Source: Lactobacillus equicursoris DSM 19284 = JCM 14600 = CIP 110162
GTDB taxonomy: Bacteria; Bacillota; Bacilli; Lactobacillales; Lactobacillaceae
Length of the DNA stretch: 64,000 nt
Direction: 5' to 3'
Assembly: GCF_001434815.1 (NCBI RefSeq)
Contig: NZ_AZDU01000001.1
Coordinates: 60,715 to 124,714 of the forward strand
This document shows, piece by piece, positions 9,011-16,705 of the stretch (positions are counted from its first letter, which is position 1; each line of letters begins with the position of its first letter). The notes beneath the pieces were generated by a model, which saw nothing but the letters and a program-made list of their open reading frames with translations, did not search any database and was not told the DNA's origin. The translations under genes were made by a program, and so were the position numbers.

Positions 9011-9043
9011 GAAAAAGGCCTCCCATTGAGGGAGAGCCTTTTT
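9011..9043 (-). terminator. Terminator of the gap operon (after tpiA)
   Basis: Hairpin AAAAAGGC.CTCCC / GGGAG.GCCTTTTT with a short loop and T-runs on both strands, immediately downstream of tpiA. Confidence 0.85.
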
Positions 9044-9060
9044 GATATGACAGTTAAAAA

Positions 9061-9819
9061 TTAGTCTTGGTAGTTAACCAATGCCAAGTATGAGTCTGGC
9101 TTAAGTGAAGCACCACCAACCAAGCCACCGTCGATGTCTGGCTTAGCCATCAGTTCCTTAACGTTGGCTGGCTTTACTGAGCCACCGTATTGGATACGTA
9201 CGTTTTCAGCAGTTTCTTCGTTGTACAAGTCCTTAACAGTTTCACGGATAGTCTTGCACATTTCTTCAGCTTGGTCACTTGAAGCAGTCTTGCCAGTGCC
9301 GATTGCCCAGATTGGTTCGTAGGCAATAACCAGCTTGGAAACTTGTTCACTAGTCAAGCCTTCAAGACCAGCCTTGATTTGGCTGACAACCCATTCATTT
9401 TCCTTGCCGGCTTCACGGGTTTCCAGTGATTCACCGCAGCAAAGAATTGGAGTCATGCCGTTAGCAAAGATTGCCTTTGCCTTCTTGTTGATGTCTTCAT
9501 CAGTTTCGTGGAAGTAGCCACGACGTTCTGAGTGACCGATGATTACGTATTGAACGCCCATTTCCTTCAAAACTGCTGGAGAGTTTTCACCAGTGAAGGC
9601 ACCGGAGTTTTCCCAGTAGCAGTTTTCTGCACCAACGTGCAGGTTTGAGCCTTCAGCAGCCTTGAGCAAGGCGTCAAGGTCAACAGCTGGGGCACAAATA
9701 AGTGATTCAACCTTTGATGAGTCTGGCAATTGGTCCTTAACAGCGTTTACGAACTCAACAGTTTCCTTTGGGTTCATGTTCAACTTCCAGTTACCAGCAA
9801 TAATTGGGGTACGTGACAT
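9061..9819 (-). CDS. tpiA: Triosephosphate isomerase TpiA
   Basis: Interconverts dihydroxyacetone phosphate and glyceraldehyde 3-phosphate. 252 aa, full TIM-barrel length. Substrate-binding lysine in GNWKLN near residue 11, catalytic histidine in VIGHSERR near residue 95, catalytic glutamate in [12 protein letters not shown] near residue 167 and the GGSVKPAN phosphate-binding loop are present. Last gene of the cggR-gap-pgk-tpiA operon, 18 nt after pgk. Strong codon bias matches a highly expressed glycolytic gene. Confidence 0.98.
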   Translation of the reverse strand: MSRTPIIAGNWKLNMNPKETVEFVNAVKDQLPDSSKVESLICAPAVDLDALLKAAEGSNLHVGAENCYWENSGAFTGENSPAVLKEMGVQYVIIGHSERRGYFHETDEDINKKAKAIFANGMTPILCCGESLETREAGKENEWVVSQIKAGLEGLTSEQVSKLVIAYEPIWAIGTGKTASSDQAEEMCKTIRETVKDLYNEETAENVRIQYGGSVKPANVKELMAKPDIDGGLVGGASLKPDSYLALVNYQD

Positions 9820-9837
9820 TTAACTAATTCCTCCTAA

Positions 9838-11049
9838 TTACTTGTCTGAAACGCAGGCGATACCTGGCAATTCCTTACCTTCAAGGTATTCAAGAGAAGC
9901 GCCACCACCAGTTGAGATGTGAGTCAACTTAGGAGCGATGCCCAATTGCTTAGCAGCGGCAGTTGAGTCACCACCACCAACGATCGTAGTTGCGTCCTTA
10001 AGGTCTGCTAAAGCACGACCAACTTCCAAGGTACCCTTGGCGAAGTTTGGCATTTCGAACACGCCCATTGGCCCGTTCCAAACAACAGTCTTAGCACCTT
10101 CAAGAGTCTTCTTGAAGAGTTTTACTGACTTAGGACCGATGTCCAAGCCCATTTCGTTGTCAGGAATGTCTTGGCCAACAACTTCTGAAGGAGCGTCGTT
10201 CTTGAATTCAGTTGCAGCAACAGTGTCAACTGGCAATACCAGCTTGTCGCCAGCCTTTTCAAGAAGTTCCTTGGCAAATTCAACCTTGTCTTCTTCAACA
10301 AGGGACTTACCGATCTTGTGGCCTTGAGCCTTGAGGAAGGTGTAAGCCATACCACCACCGATGATGATGTGGTCAGCCTTTGGAATCAAGTTGGTGATAA
10401 CGCCGATCTTGTCAGAAACCTTAGCACCGCCCAAGATAGTTACGAATGGGTGAACTGGGTTGGCAACAGCTTCGCCCAAGAACTTGATTTCCTTTTCAAG
10501 CAAGAAACCAGCAGCTGCAGGCTTGCCAGCAGCCTTCATGGCCGTAGCAATACCAACGTTTGAAGCGTGGCTTCTGTGAGCAGTACCGAAGGCGTCGTTT
10601 ACAAAGACATCGCCAAGTGAAGCCCAGTATTCGCCCAAAGTTGGGTCGTTCTTGGATTCACGCTTGCCGAAGTCGTTGCCAACGTCTTGGAAACGAGTGT
10701 TTTCAAGGACAACAACGTCGCCGTCCTTCATGTTGTTGATCGCATCTTCAACTTCCTTGCCTTCGTTTGAAGGTACGAAAGTTACAGGCTTTTCCAACAA
10801 TTCGCCAAGGCGCTTAGCAACTGGTGCCAAGCTCAAGCTCTTCTTGTCTTCTTCAGACTTGATCCGGCCAAGGTGGGAAAGCAAGATAGCCTTGCCGCCG
10901 TGTTCGATGATGTACTTGATGGTTGGCAAAGCAGCAACGATACGGTTGTCGTCGCCGATCACGCCATCCTTGATTGGCACGTTGAAGTCAACGCGAACCA
11001 AAACCTTCTTGTCCTTAACGTCTACGTCAGAAACAATCAATTTAGCCAT
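9838..11049 (-). CDS. pgk: Phosphoglycerate kinase Pgk
   Basis: Transfers phosphate from 1,3-bisphosphoglycerate to ADP, the first substrate-level ATP step of glycolysis. 403 aa, normal for lactobacilli. N-terminal RVDFNVP substrate block, [12 protein letters not shown] and the C-terminal nucleotide-binding VGGGDSTAA are intact. Separated from gap by 98 nt containing a terminator-like hairpin, which may attenuate readthrough so that gap is made in excess. Confidence 0.98.
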   Translation of the reverse strand: MAKLIVSDVDVKDKKVLVRVDFNVPIKDGVIGDDNRIVAALPTIKYIIEHGGKAILLSHLGRIKSEEDKKSLSLAPVAKRLGELLEKPVTFVPSNEGKEVEDAINNMKDGDVVVLENTRFQDVGNDFGKRESKNDPTLGEYWASLGDVFVNDAFGTAHRSHASNVGIATAMKAAGKPAAAGFLLEKEIKFLGEAVANPVHPFVTILGGAKVSDKIGVITNLIPKADHIIIGGGMAYTFLKAQGHKIGKSLVEEDKVEFAKELLEKAGDKLVLPVDTVAATEFKNDAPSEVVGQDIPDNEMGLDIGPKSVKLFKKTLEGAKTVVWNGPMGVFEMPNFAKGTLEVGRALADLKDATTIVGGGDSTAAAKQLGIAPKLTHISTGGGASLEYLEGKELPGIACVSDK

Positions 11050-11079
11050 TGAAATAATCTCCTCGATTCTTCATCGAAA

Positions 11080-11112
11080 AAAGGCGGAAGGAAGAATTTT
11101 CCCTCCGCCTTC
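11080..11112 (-). terminator. Intra-operon terminator-like hairpin between gap and pgk
   Basis: On the minus strand AAGGCGGA pairs with TCCGCCTT and is followed by a T-run. Because pgk and tpiA follow in the same direction it is probably a partial terminator or an mRNA 3'-end stabiliser (inference). Confidence 0.65.
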
Positions 11113-11147
11113 TTTCATACTACTAATTAAATTTAGAGAACTTTAAA

Positions 11148-12164
11148 TTAAAGAGTAGCAAAGTGCAACAAAGTACGTACCATTTGGCAAGTGAATGAGT
11201 ATTCGTTGTCGTACCAAGCAACAGTCTTAACAAGTTGCTTGTCACCTGCAGTGATAACTTGGGTTTGAGTTGGGTCAAAGATTGAACCAGCAGTCATGCC
11301 CAATACGTCAGTAGAAACGATTTGGTCTGCGTTGTAAGCAAATGATGGGCTTTCGTACTTCTTCATAGCTGCGTTAACTTCTTCAGCAGTTACCTTCTTG
11401 TCCAAGATAGTTACAAGTTCAGTTTCTGAACCGTCCTTAACTGGAACACGTTGTGCGTGGCCGTCAAGCTTACCGTTCAATTCTGGCAATACAAGGCCGA
11501 TAGCCTTAGCAGCACCAGTTGAGTGAGGAATGATGTTTTCAGCAGCGGCACGAGCGTTGCGGAAGTTGTTACCTCTGTCAGGACCATCCAATACCTTTTG
11601 AGTAGCAGTGTAAGCGTGGATAGTAGTCATAGTACCAACTTCGATACCAAATTCCTTGTTCAAAGCGTTAGCCATTGGAGCAAGTGAGTTGGTAGTGCAT
11701 GAACCAGCTGAAACGATCTTGTCGTCAGCAGTCAAAGTGTCTTGGTTTACTGAGTAAACGATAGTCTTCAAGTCGTTGCCGGCTGGAGCTGAGATCAAGA
11801 CACGCTTTGCACCAGCGTCAAGGTGGGCTTGTGACTTAGCCTTGCTAGTGTAGAAACCAGTACATTCAAGAACGAAGTCAACGCCGTCGTTCTTAACCCA
11901 AGGAATGTTTTGAGCTTGTGGTTCAGCGTATACGCGGTACTTCTTGCCGTCTACAACCAGTGAGTCTTCAGTAGCTGAAACTTCGTGGTCGAAAGTGCCG
12001 TGAGTTGAGTCATACTTCAACAGGTGAGCCAACATAGCTGGAGTAGTCAAGTCGTTGATAGCAACAACTTCGATGTCCTTGGTTTCTTCACCCAAGTCCA
12101 TGATACGACGGAATGCCAAACGACCAATACGGCCAAAACCGTTAATACCAATCTTAACTGTCAT
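11148..12164 (-). CDS. gap: Glyceraldehyde-3-phosphate dehydrogenase Gap
   Basis: NAD-dependent glycolytic GAPDH, 338 aa from the ATG at 12162-12164, which follows a perfect AAGGAGG; the longer frame to 12200 adds 12 unsupported residues. NAD-binding GFGRIGR at residues 8-14 and catalytic cysteine in [12 protein letters not shown] near residue 155. Codon use is strongly biased, as for the neighbouring glycolytic genes. Directly downstream of its regulator gene cggR (37 nt). Confidence 0.98.
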   Translation of the reverse strand: MTVKIGINGFGRIGRLAFRRIMDLGEETKDIEVVAINDLTTPAMLAHLLKYDSTHGTFDHEVSATEDSLVVDGKKYRVYAEPQAQNIPWVKNDGVDFVLECTGFYTSKAKSQAHLDAGAKRVLISAPAGNDLKTIVYSVNQDTLTADDKIVSAGSCTTNSLAPMANALNKEFGIEVGTMTTIHAYTATQKVLDGPDRGNNFRNARAAAENIIPHSTGAAKAIGLVLPELNGKLDGHAQRVPVKDGSETELVTILDKKVTAEEVNAAMKKYESPSFAYNADQIVSTDVLGMTAGSIFDPTQTQVITAGDKQLVKTVAWYDNEYSFTCQMVRTLLHFATL

Positions 12165-12201
12165 ATTCGAAAAGTCCTCCTTAAGAACTATAAACAACAT
12201 T

Positions 12202-13245
12202 TTATTTTAAGCGGGAATTCCCGTTTAAAATCTGATTTGCGGCAGCCTCATCCGTAATTAACCAGGTCTGATGAGGTGCGTTGCGCATATATGCCTTGAT
12301 GGCCTTGGCCTTTCTCAGGCCCAGTGCGATGGCGATAATATGCGGGACGTTCGTTAAATTCTCGAACTGCAATCCAACCTGTCTGATGCGTTCGACAACA
12401 TTGCCTTCTTCATCGAAGAAACATCCAAAACATTCGGTGACGGCTTTGTTCTCTCTCAGTCTTGCTAGGTCAACGGCGTCATAGCCCCTGCGCCTAGCCA
12501 TCTCACCGGCTAAGCCGATGCCGTGGATCACCACGTCGCTTTGAGAGATATCTTGCAGAACCCCGCTGATTTCCGGATCACGGATCAAGGAGCGATAAGC
12601 TTCTTTAGAAACGTGCTCTGGTAAAAAGAGCGATTCGTAGCTGCCCCTGGTTGCCCGGGCCATTTCCTGGACAACCGCGTTGCTTTCCGTGTTAACCCGG
12701 CCGCCCAAGGCCCCTCTGCCGGGGACAAAGCGCAAGGTCCGGTTTTCACTCAAGCTTGGACTAAGCTTCTTTGCTAGTCTAGCAATCGTCTTGCCACCCA
12801 TCACGGTGACAATGCAATCAGCTAGCGGCAAGAGCAGGTTCAAGGCTGAATTCAGCTCTTCACCGGCCAGGTCATAAACCCGGCTTTGCAGATCAGCATC
12901 CCCAGCTACGATAATCGTTCGATCGATTCCTAAGACCTGAGCCAGCTTAACTTCTGCCTGGCTCGCATTAAAAAGTCGATCAACAATTGGTGCTGCGTCT
13001 TTTACAACACTCTCACCCTTTTCGGTTAAGAACATGCCGAAATTCTTGATTTCGATCAAGCCATGGTCGCGCAAGTAGTCGGTTTCCGTGCGCGTCGTCC
13101 GCTCACTTAGGCCAAGCTGCTTAGCCACCATCCGCCGGCCGACCGGACCGTGCAGGCCGATCTGCTCTAGGATGAGATATCTTTGCCGAAAGATCTTTAA
13201 AGCATCAGGAACAAGCAGCTCGAGCAGGGAAAAGTCCGTGTTCAA
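12202..13245 (-). CDS. cggR: Central glycolytic genes repressor CggR
   Basis: SorC/DeoR-family transcription factor that in Bacillus represses the gap operon until fructose-1,6-bisphosphate accumulates. N-terminal helix-turn-helix around residues 35-60 ([15 protein letters not shown]) and a C-terminal sugar-phosphate domain. I place the start at TTG 13243-13245 (347 aa): AGAAGG stands 9 nt upstream and the N-terminus then lines up with Bacillus CggR. The longer frames starting at 13254 or 13281 would run through the ribosome site or the operator. First gene of the gap operon, so it is probably autoregulated. Confidence 0.93.
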   Translation of the reverse strand: MNTDFSLLELLVPDALKIFRQRYLILEQIGLHGPVGRRMVAKQLGLSERTTRTETDYLRDHGLIEIKNFGMFLTEKGESVVKDAAPIVDRLFNASQAEVKLAQVLGIDRTIIVAGDADLQSRVYDLAGEELNSALNLLLPLADCIVTVMGGKTIARLAKKLSPSLSENRTLRFVPGRGALGGRVNTESNAVVQEMARATRGSYESLFLPEHVSKEAYRSLIRDPEISGVLQDISQSDVVIHGIGLAGEMARRRGYDAVDLARLRENKAVTECFGCFFDEEGNVVERIRQVGLQFENLTNVPHIIAIALGLRKAKAIKAYMRNAPHQTWLITDEAAANQILNGNSRLK

Positions 13246-13261
13246 AGTAACCATCCTTCTA

Positions 13262-13304
13262 GTGGGACATCTTCCGACCATGCTATTGTCGTTTACTGTC
13301 CCAC
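13262..13304 (-). promoter_or_regulatory. Predicted CggR operator
   Basis: GTGGGACA (13262-13269) and TGTCCCAC (13297-13304) form a perfect 8-bp inverted repeat 27 nt apart, between the promoter and the cggR start, like the GGGAC/TGTCC operator of Bacillus CggR. Position 60-100 nt downstream of the predicted transcription start suggests a roadblock type of repression. Confidence 0.8.
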
Positions 13305-13367
13305 GTTGCTTAAAAATATAAGAGAAACAAGACTTCGCTTAATCTCCATTTCTCTCTCGACACTTTT

Positions 13368-13395
13368 AGTATAGCAGAATTGACCAAGTATGCAA
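13368..13395 (-). promoter_or_regulatory. Promoter of the cggR-gap-pgk-tpiA operon
   Basis: TTGCAT (13390-13395), 16-nt spacer, TATACT (13368-13373) on the minus strand, the latter preceded by TGC (extended -10). Predicted start near 13361, about 115 nt before the cggR start codon. Confidence 0.7.
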
Positions 13396-13516
13396 GTTTT
13401 TTATTCGAGATTGGGAAGGATTTAACTAACCTTTGCATTTTTTTGACTTTTTTAAAACATTTCGACTCTTTTTTGCACTTTTTTCCCTTTTTACTCTTCC
13501 CATTTTGCTGAACTCT

Positions 13517-13524
13517 GCTATAAT
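13517..13524 (+). promoter_or_regulatory. Extended -10 promoter of tRNA-Arg
   Basis: TGCTATAAT ends at 13524, 15 nt before the mature tRNA start. No clear -35; the upstream DNA is a T-rich tract. Confidence 0.6.
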
Positions 13525-13539
13525 TAATAACTGTGATTG

Positions 13540-13611
13540 GGACCCTTAGTGTAATGGATCGCACGCGAGATTCCGGTTCTTGAAATCTGGGTTCGACTCC
13601 CAGGGGGTCCA
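13540..13611 (+). tRNA. tRNA-Arg (anticodon CCG)
   Basis: Cloverleaf can be drawn by hand: acceptor GGACCCT (13540-13546) pairs with GGGGTCC (13604-13610), D-stem GTGT/GCAC, anticodon stem CGAGA/TCTTG around the loop TTCCGGT giving anticodon CCG, and T-stem CTGGG/CCCAG around TTCGACT. Discriminator A at 13611; the CCA end is not encoded. It reads CGG arginine codons. It is a single tRNA between the gap operon and the ABC transporter. Confidence 0.95.
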
Positions 13612-13618
13612 TCATGAG

Positions 13619-13648
13619 AAAAGCTACTGCAAATGCAGTAGCTTTTTT
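13619..13648. terminator. Terminator of tRNA-Arg, also serving the ABC ATPase gene
   Basis: AAAGCTACTGCA pairs with TGCAGTAGCTTT around a short A/T loop, with a T-run on either strand. Confidence 0.88.
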
Positions 13649-13678
13649 GTTTCTCTATTTACTATTTTCTAAAAGCTC

Positions 13679-14446
13679 TTAATCAAAGAAGGCCGCTAGA
13701 TCCTGCAGGGTTAAGGCGTCTTTGGCCTTGCCTTGGTAGTCCTTGACTACTTGGCCATGGTCTAACACGATCAGCCGGTTGCCATATTTTAAGGCATCTT
13801 CCATCCGGTGAGTAATCATCACCGCCGTCAAGTGCTGATTTTGAATGCGGTCATTGGTTGCTTCCATGAGTTTCTTGCTCGACTTCGGGTCAAGGGCTGC
13901 CGTATGTTCATCTAAGAGCAAGAGTTTCGGCTTTTTATAAGTAGCCATTAAGAAACTGAGGGCCTGTCTTTGTCCACCAGACAGCTGGTCGACCGCCACA
14001 TTCATTTTTTCTGGCAGGTCCGGATTAACCTTGGCGAGTTCCTTTTTGAATTCTGCTTCATGGTCTTTTAGTCGGCGGAGGCGGAAGGATCTTCTCTCCC
14101 CTCTTTTAGCGGCTAAGAGCAGGTTTTCGGCCACAGTCATCCGGGGCGCCGTTCCCAGCTTGGGATCCTGAAAGACCCGAGCGATATAGCTGCTCCTCTT
14201 CACTTCACTTTCCTGGACGATATTTTTCCCTTGGTAAAAAATCTCCCCTTGACTGGGCTTAATTTGGCCAGCTAGGACATTGAGCAGGGTACTTTTCCCA
14301 GCACCATTGCCGCCAAGCAGGCAGATGAAGTCGCCCTCTTTAATTTCCAAGTTGATCTGCCGCAAGATCTTTCGCTCATCGGCAGTACCCTGGTTAACCA
14401 CCATCTCTACGTTTTTTAACTCTAAAAGACTTTCCTTATTGGTCAT
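13679..14446 (-). CDS. ABC transporter ATP-binding protein (TrpZ-like, putative tryptophan importer)
   Basis: ATPase of a three-gene importer, 255 aa from ATG 14444-14446 (a GTG at 14455 is also possible). Walker A GGNGAGKST near residue 43, signature LSGGQRQAL near 150, Walker B LLLLDEHTAALD near 170. Follows the permease gene by about 10 nt. Related systems in streptococci are known as TrpXYZ; here the Trp-type attenuator upstream of the operon supports tryptophan, or a tryptophan precursor, as substrate. Confidence 0.88.
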   Translation of the reverse strand: MTNKESLLELKNVEMVVNQGTADERKILRQINLEIKEGDFICLLGGNGAGKSTLLNVLAGQIKPSQGEIFYQGKNIVQESEVKRSSYIARVFQDPKLGTAPRMTVAENLLLAAKRGERRSFRLRRLKDHEAEFKKELAKVNPDLPEKMNVAVDQLSGGQRQALSFLMATYKKPKLLLLDEHTAALDPKSSKKLMEATNDRIQNQHLTAVMITHRMEDALKYGNRLIVLDHGQVVKDYQGKAKDALTLQDLAAFFD

Positions 14447-14456
14447 TCTTCTCACC

Positions 14457-15353
14457 CTACGCTTCCTTTAAGCTTCTCACAACGGTTTTCTTTAAGTGCA
14501 GCTTGCCTTCCACCTGTGGCAGCATCATGCAGATAGCCAAAACAATCGCTGAAATCAGGTTCAGGTTGTCTGAAGACAGGCCAATTTGCAAAACTGCTAA
14601 AAGGAGCAGACGGTAAATGATAGAACCTAGGGTAACCGCAAATAGCCGGCTAGCCAAATCCAGGCTTCTAAAGAGGACTTCACTGATAATAATGGAAGCC
14701 AGGGCAATGACAATAGTCCCCGTCCCCATGCTGATGTCGGCATAGCCATTGTTTTGGGCAACAACCGCCCCGCACAGGGCGACTAAGCCGTTTGACAGCA
14801 TGAGCCCGGTTGCCGTCATGACGCCCGGCTTGATCCCCATGGCCTTGGCCATTTGGGGGTTGTCGCCATTGGCGATAAAGGCCTGGCCAAAGTCGGTCAT
14901 CAAGATGTAGATCACGATCGCCGTCACGACCACCATGATGATGGTGCCTAAAAAGACGCTGTCGAAGTACTGGGGCAAGGAGCGGAAGATTTTTGCTGAA
15001 AAAATCGTCTTCTGTCCCAGCAGGGAAACGTTGGACTTGCCCAGGATCCTCAAGTTGACCGAGTAAAGGCCGGTCATGGTCAAAATCCCGGCTAAGAGGC
15101 TCGGAATCTTGCCCTTGGTGATTAAAAATGACGTAACTAGTCCGGCTAATGCACCCCCAAAGAAGGCTGCGAGGCTGGCCAGCAAGGGGTTGACCCCCTT
15201 GACGATCAGGCTGACGGCGATGGCGGCGCCTAAAGGAAAGGTCCCTTCCACCGTCATGTCGGTCGTGTTCATGATCCGGAAGCTGATATAAAGAGCTAGC
15301 CCCAAGACGCCCCATAAAAAGCCCTGACCAATTGCTGAGACGATTAAGTTCAT
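14457..15353 (-). CDS. ABC transporter permease (TrpY-like)
   Basis: Integral membrane subunit, 298 aa, of the permease family related to branched-chain amino acid and sugar importers. At least eight hydrophobic segments; the conserved loop FIANGDNPQMAKAMGIKPG near residue 185 is the coupling region of this family (GDNPxMAxAxGI). Its ATG overlaps the stop of the substrate-binding gene by 4 nt. Paired with the substrate-binding and ATPase genes on either side. Confidence 0.9.
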   Translation of the reverse strand: MNLIVSAIGQGFLWGVLGLALYISFRIMNTTDMTVEGTFPLGAAIAVSLIVKGVNPLLASLAAFFGGALAGLVTSFLITKGKIPSLLAGILTMTGLYSVNLRILGKSNVSLLGQKTIFSAKIFRSLPQYFDSVFLGTIIMVVVTAIVIYILMTDFGQAFIANGDNPQMAKAMGIKPGVMTATGLMLSNGLVALCGAVVAQNNGYADISMGTGTIVIALASIIISEVLFRSLDLASRLFAVTLGSIIYRLLLLAVLQIGLSSDNLNLISAIVLAICMMLPQVEGKLHLKKTVVRSLKEA

Positions 15354-16330
15354 TTGTAAATTTCTCCCTTCTTCTTTGCTTCAGCTAAAAAGCTAGCTGG
15401 AACCTTTAAGCCTAGTTTCTTGACTTCTTTCAAGTTCAAGTATGGTGTGCCGTGGGTCACGTAGCGAATGGCCATGTTGCCCGGCTTTTTCCCTTTTAAG
15501 ATCTGGATGGTCATCTTGGCCCCGATTTGGCCCAGTTCATACTGGTCAACCCCGTAAGTGGCGACGCCGCCATCCTTAACCATGCTGCCGGCTGCCGGAA
15601 AGACCGGCTTTTGGGCAGCATTGGCATTTTTGACCAGGGTCCGCATGGCGCCGGCGATGGTGTTGTCGGTTGGGACGATCACAGCATCGACCTTAGTCAG
15701 CATCTGCTGGGAGACCTGGTTTAAGTCGTTGCTGTTAGAAATGGAATATGCCTGGTAGCTGATCCCCATTTGCTGACAGTCTTTAACAATCTGCTTGTAG
15801 CCGGCTACTGCCGAGCTGTCACTTGACGTGTAAATGATGCCCAATTTTTTCAATTTTGGCACAAAGCGCTTGACCAATTTTAATTGCTGCTTGATCGGCG
15901 CTTGGTCAGAAACCCCGGTGATATTTTTGCCAGGATGAGTGGCGCTTTTGACCAGACCTGCCCCCTGTGGGTCGGTAACGGCCCCTAAAACGATCGGTTT
16001 GGTCTTGGTGGCGTTAGCCAGCGCCTGACTAGACGGGGTGGTGATGCCAAACAGGACCTGGTCTGAGCTGTTGACCAATTTTTCACTCATGGTCTTTAAA
16101 TTGCTTTGGTCATTGTTAGCGTTTAAAAAGGCGATCTTGATTTTCATCCCTGACTTTTTTAATTCGTCTGTATAACCCCGGTAGATTTGGTCTAGGGCCG
16201 GGTGCCGCATCAAGGTTAAGACCCCCACACGGTAGGTCTTAGCTTCAGTCTTCGCAGGCTTAACTTCTATAAAGAAGGCTGCCGCTAAAAATAAGTAAAT
16301 TGCCAAAAAGGCTAATCCCACTTTTTTCAT
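15350..16330 (-). CDS. ABC transporter substrate-binding protein (TrpX-like)
   Basis: Extracellular binding protein of the PF04392-type family, 326 aa. A hydrophobic N-terminus (residues 4-22) serves as signal or anchor; there is no lipobox cysteine, so it is probably held by an uncleaved helix or released. Conserved VLGAVTDPQGAGLV near residue 120 and GVATYGVDQYELGQIGAKM near residue 260 characterise the family, whose members bind aromatic amino acids in related streptococcal systems (family knowledge). First structural gene after a 330-nt regulated leader. Confidence 0.88.
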   Translation of the reverse strand: MKKVGLAFLAIYLFLAAAFFIEVKPAKTEAKTYRVGVLTLMRHPALDQIYRGYTDELKKSGMKIKIAFLNANNDQSNLKTMSEKLVNSSDQVLFGITTPSSQALANATKTKPIVLGAVTDPQGAGLVKSATHPGKNITGVSDQAPIKQQLKLVKRFVPKLKKLGIIYTSSDSSAVAGYKQIVKDCQQMGISYQAYSISNSNDLNQVSQQMLTKVDAVIVPTDNTIAGAMRTLVKNANAAQKPVFPAAGSMVKDGGVATYGVDQYELGQIGAKMTIQILKGKKPGNMAIRYVTHGTPYLNLKEVKKLGLKVPASFLAEAKKKGEIYK

Positions 16331-16444
16331 CTGTTACCTCTTTTACCTCATTCAATCTGGTTCAAATAATGTTTCTTCATGATCAAAAATTGCGCAATCA
16401 AGATCAAAAACAAAAAGAAAATAAAAATAAAAACTATAAATAGC

Positions 16445-16474
16445 AAAAAGAAAAAGGGCCCTGGCGGACCCTTT
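16445..16474 (-). terminator. Second terminator in the Trp leader
   Basis: Perfect 9-bp stem, AAAGGGTCC (16474-16466) with GGGCCCTTT (16461-16453), loop GCCA, followed by TTCTTTTT. It lies between the attenuator and the substrate-binding gene, so transcription must pass it to reach the operon. Its left arm can pair with the freed right arm of the first terminator. Confidence 0.85.
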
Positions 16475-16477
16475 GTG

Positions 16478-16518
16478 AAAAATAAAAAGTCCGGATAGTT
16501 TATGTACTATCCGGACTT
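16478..16518 (-). terminator. Attenuator terminator (3:4 hairpin) of the Trp leader
   Basis: 13-bp perfect stem (16518-16506 with 16499-16487), 6-nt loop, then a T-rich tract TTTATTTTT. The left arm carries the GGATAG segment that can pair instead with upstream CTATC, giving the antiterminator. Confidence 0.92.
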
Positions 16519-16603
16519 ACGATAACTTTCAGCAAATTCAGATAGCAACTCAAGCCAAACTGGATTGAATCGCTACTTGCGATCAATCCTACTTGAATTG
16601 CCA
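16506..16603 (-). promoter_or_regulatory. Trp-type transcription attenuator (1:2 and 2:3 pairings)
   Basis: Segment 1 (16603-16592) covers the second Trp codon and the end of the leader peptide. It can pair with segment 2 (16554-16543) over 12 bp with two G-U pairs, enclosing a local hairpin (16589-16562). Segment 2 also contains GCTATCTG (16546-16539), which can pair with CGGATAGT (16513-16506) in the left arm of the terminator. A ribosome stalled at the two Trp codons would cover segment 1, free segment 2, form 2:3 and prevent the terminator. This is the classic trp operon logic, read entirely from complementarity. Confidence 0.85.
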
Positions 16604-16633
16604 CCATTCCTTTACATTTGCTACAAAAGTCAT
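16589..16633 (-). CDS. Trp-rich leader peptide
   Basis: 14-residue reading frame MTFVANVKEWWQFK, too short for ordinary gene finders. It starts with ATG at 16633 after a CGAGG ribosome site, about 30 nt from the predicted transcription start, and ends with TAG at 16589. Two adjacent Trp codons (TGG TGG, 16606-16601) occupy positions 10 and 11, immediately before the attenuator pairings. Tandem codons for a rare amino acid next to switchable hairpins are the hallmark of translation-coupled attenuation; in this group tryptophan genes are more often controlled by T-boxes (family knowledge). Confidence 0.88.
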   Translation of the reverse strand: MTFVANVKEWWQFK

Positions 16634-16669
16634 CGTTTTTACCTCGTCATTATTTATAATTTTTCTTTA

Positions 16670-16698
16670 AGGATACTGGTAAATCTCTCCTTTGTCAA
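16670..16698 (-). promoter_or_regulatory. Promoter of the Trp-like ABC operon
   Basis: TTGACA (16693-16698), 17-nt spacer, TATCCT (16670-16675) on the minus strand, predicted start near 16663. It lies directly behind the stop codon of the secreted-protein gene, so the ABC operon has its own promoter. Confidence 0.8.
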
Positions 16699-16705
16699 GA
16701 GTCTT

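Noticed and set aside
11080..11112. End of the glycolytic operon at gap
   Set aside because: pgk and tpiA continue in the same direction without a recognisable promoter after the hairpin, so a partial terminator is more likely.
16331..16705. T-box riboswitch before the Trp-like operon
   Set aside because: The conserved AGGGTGGnACCGCG antiterminator sequence is absent; AAAGGGTCCGCC only resembles its beginning and is part of a perfect terminator stem. The Trp leader peptide explains the region better.
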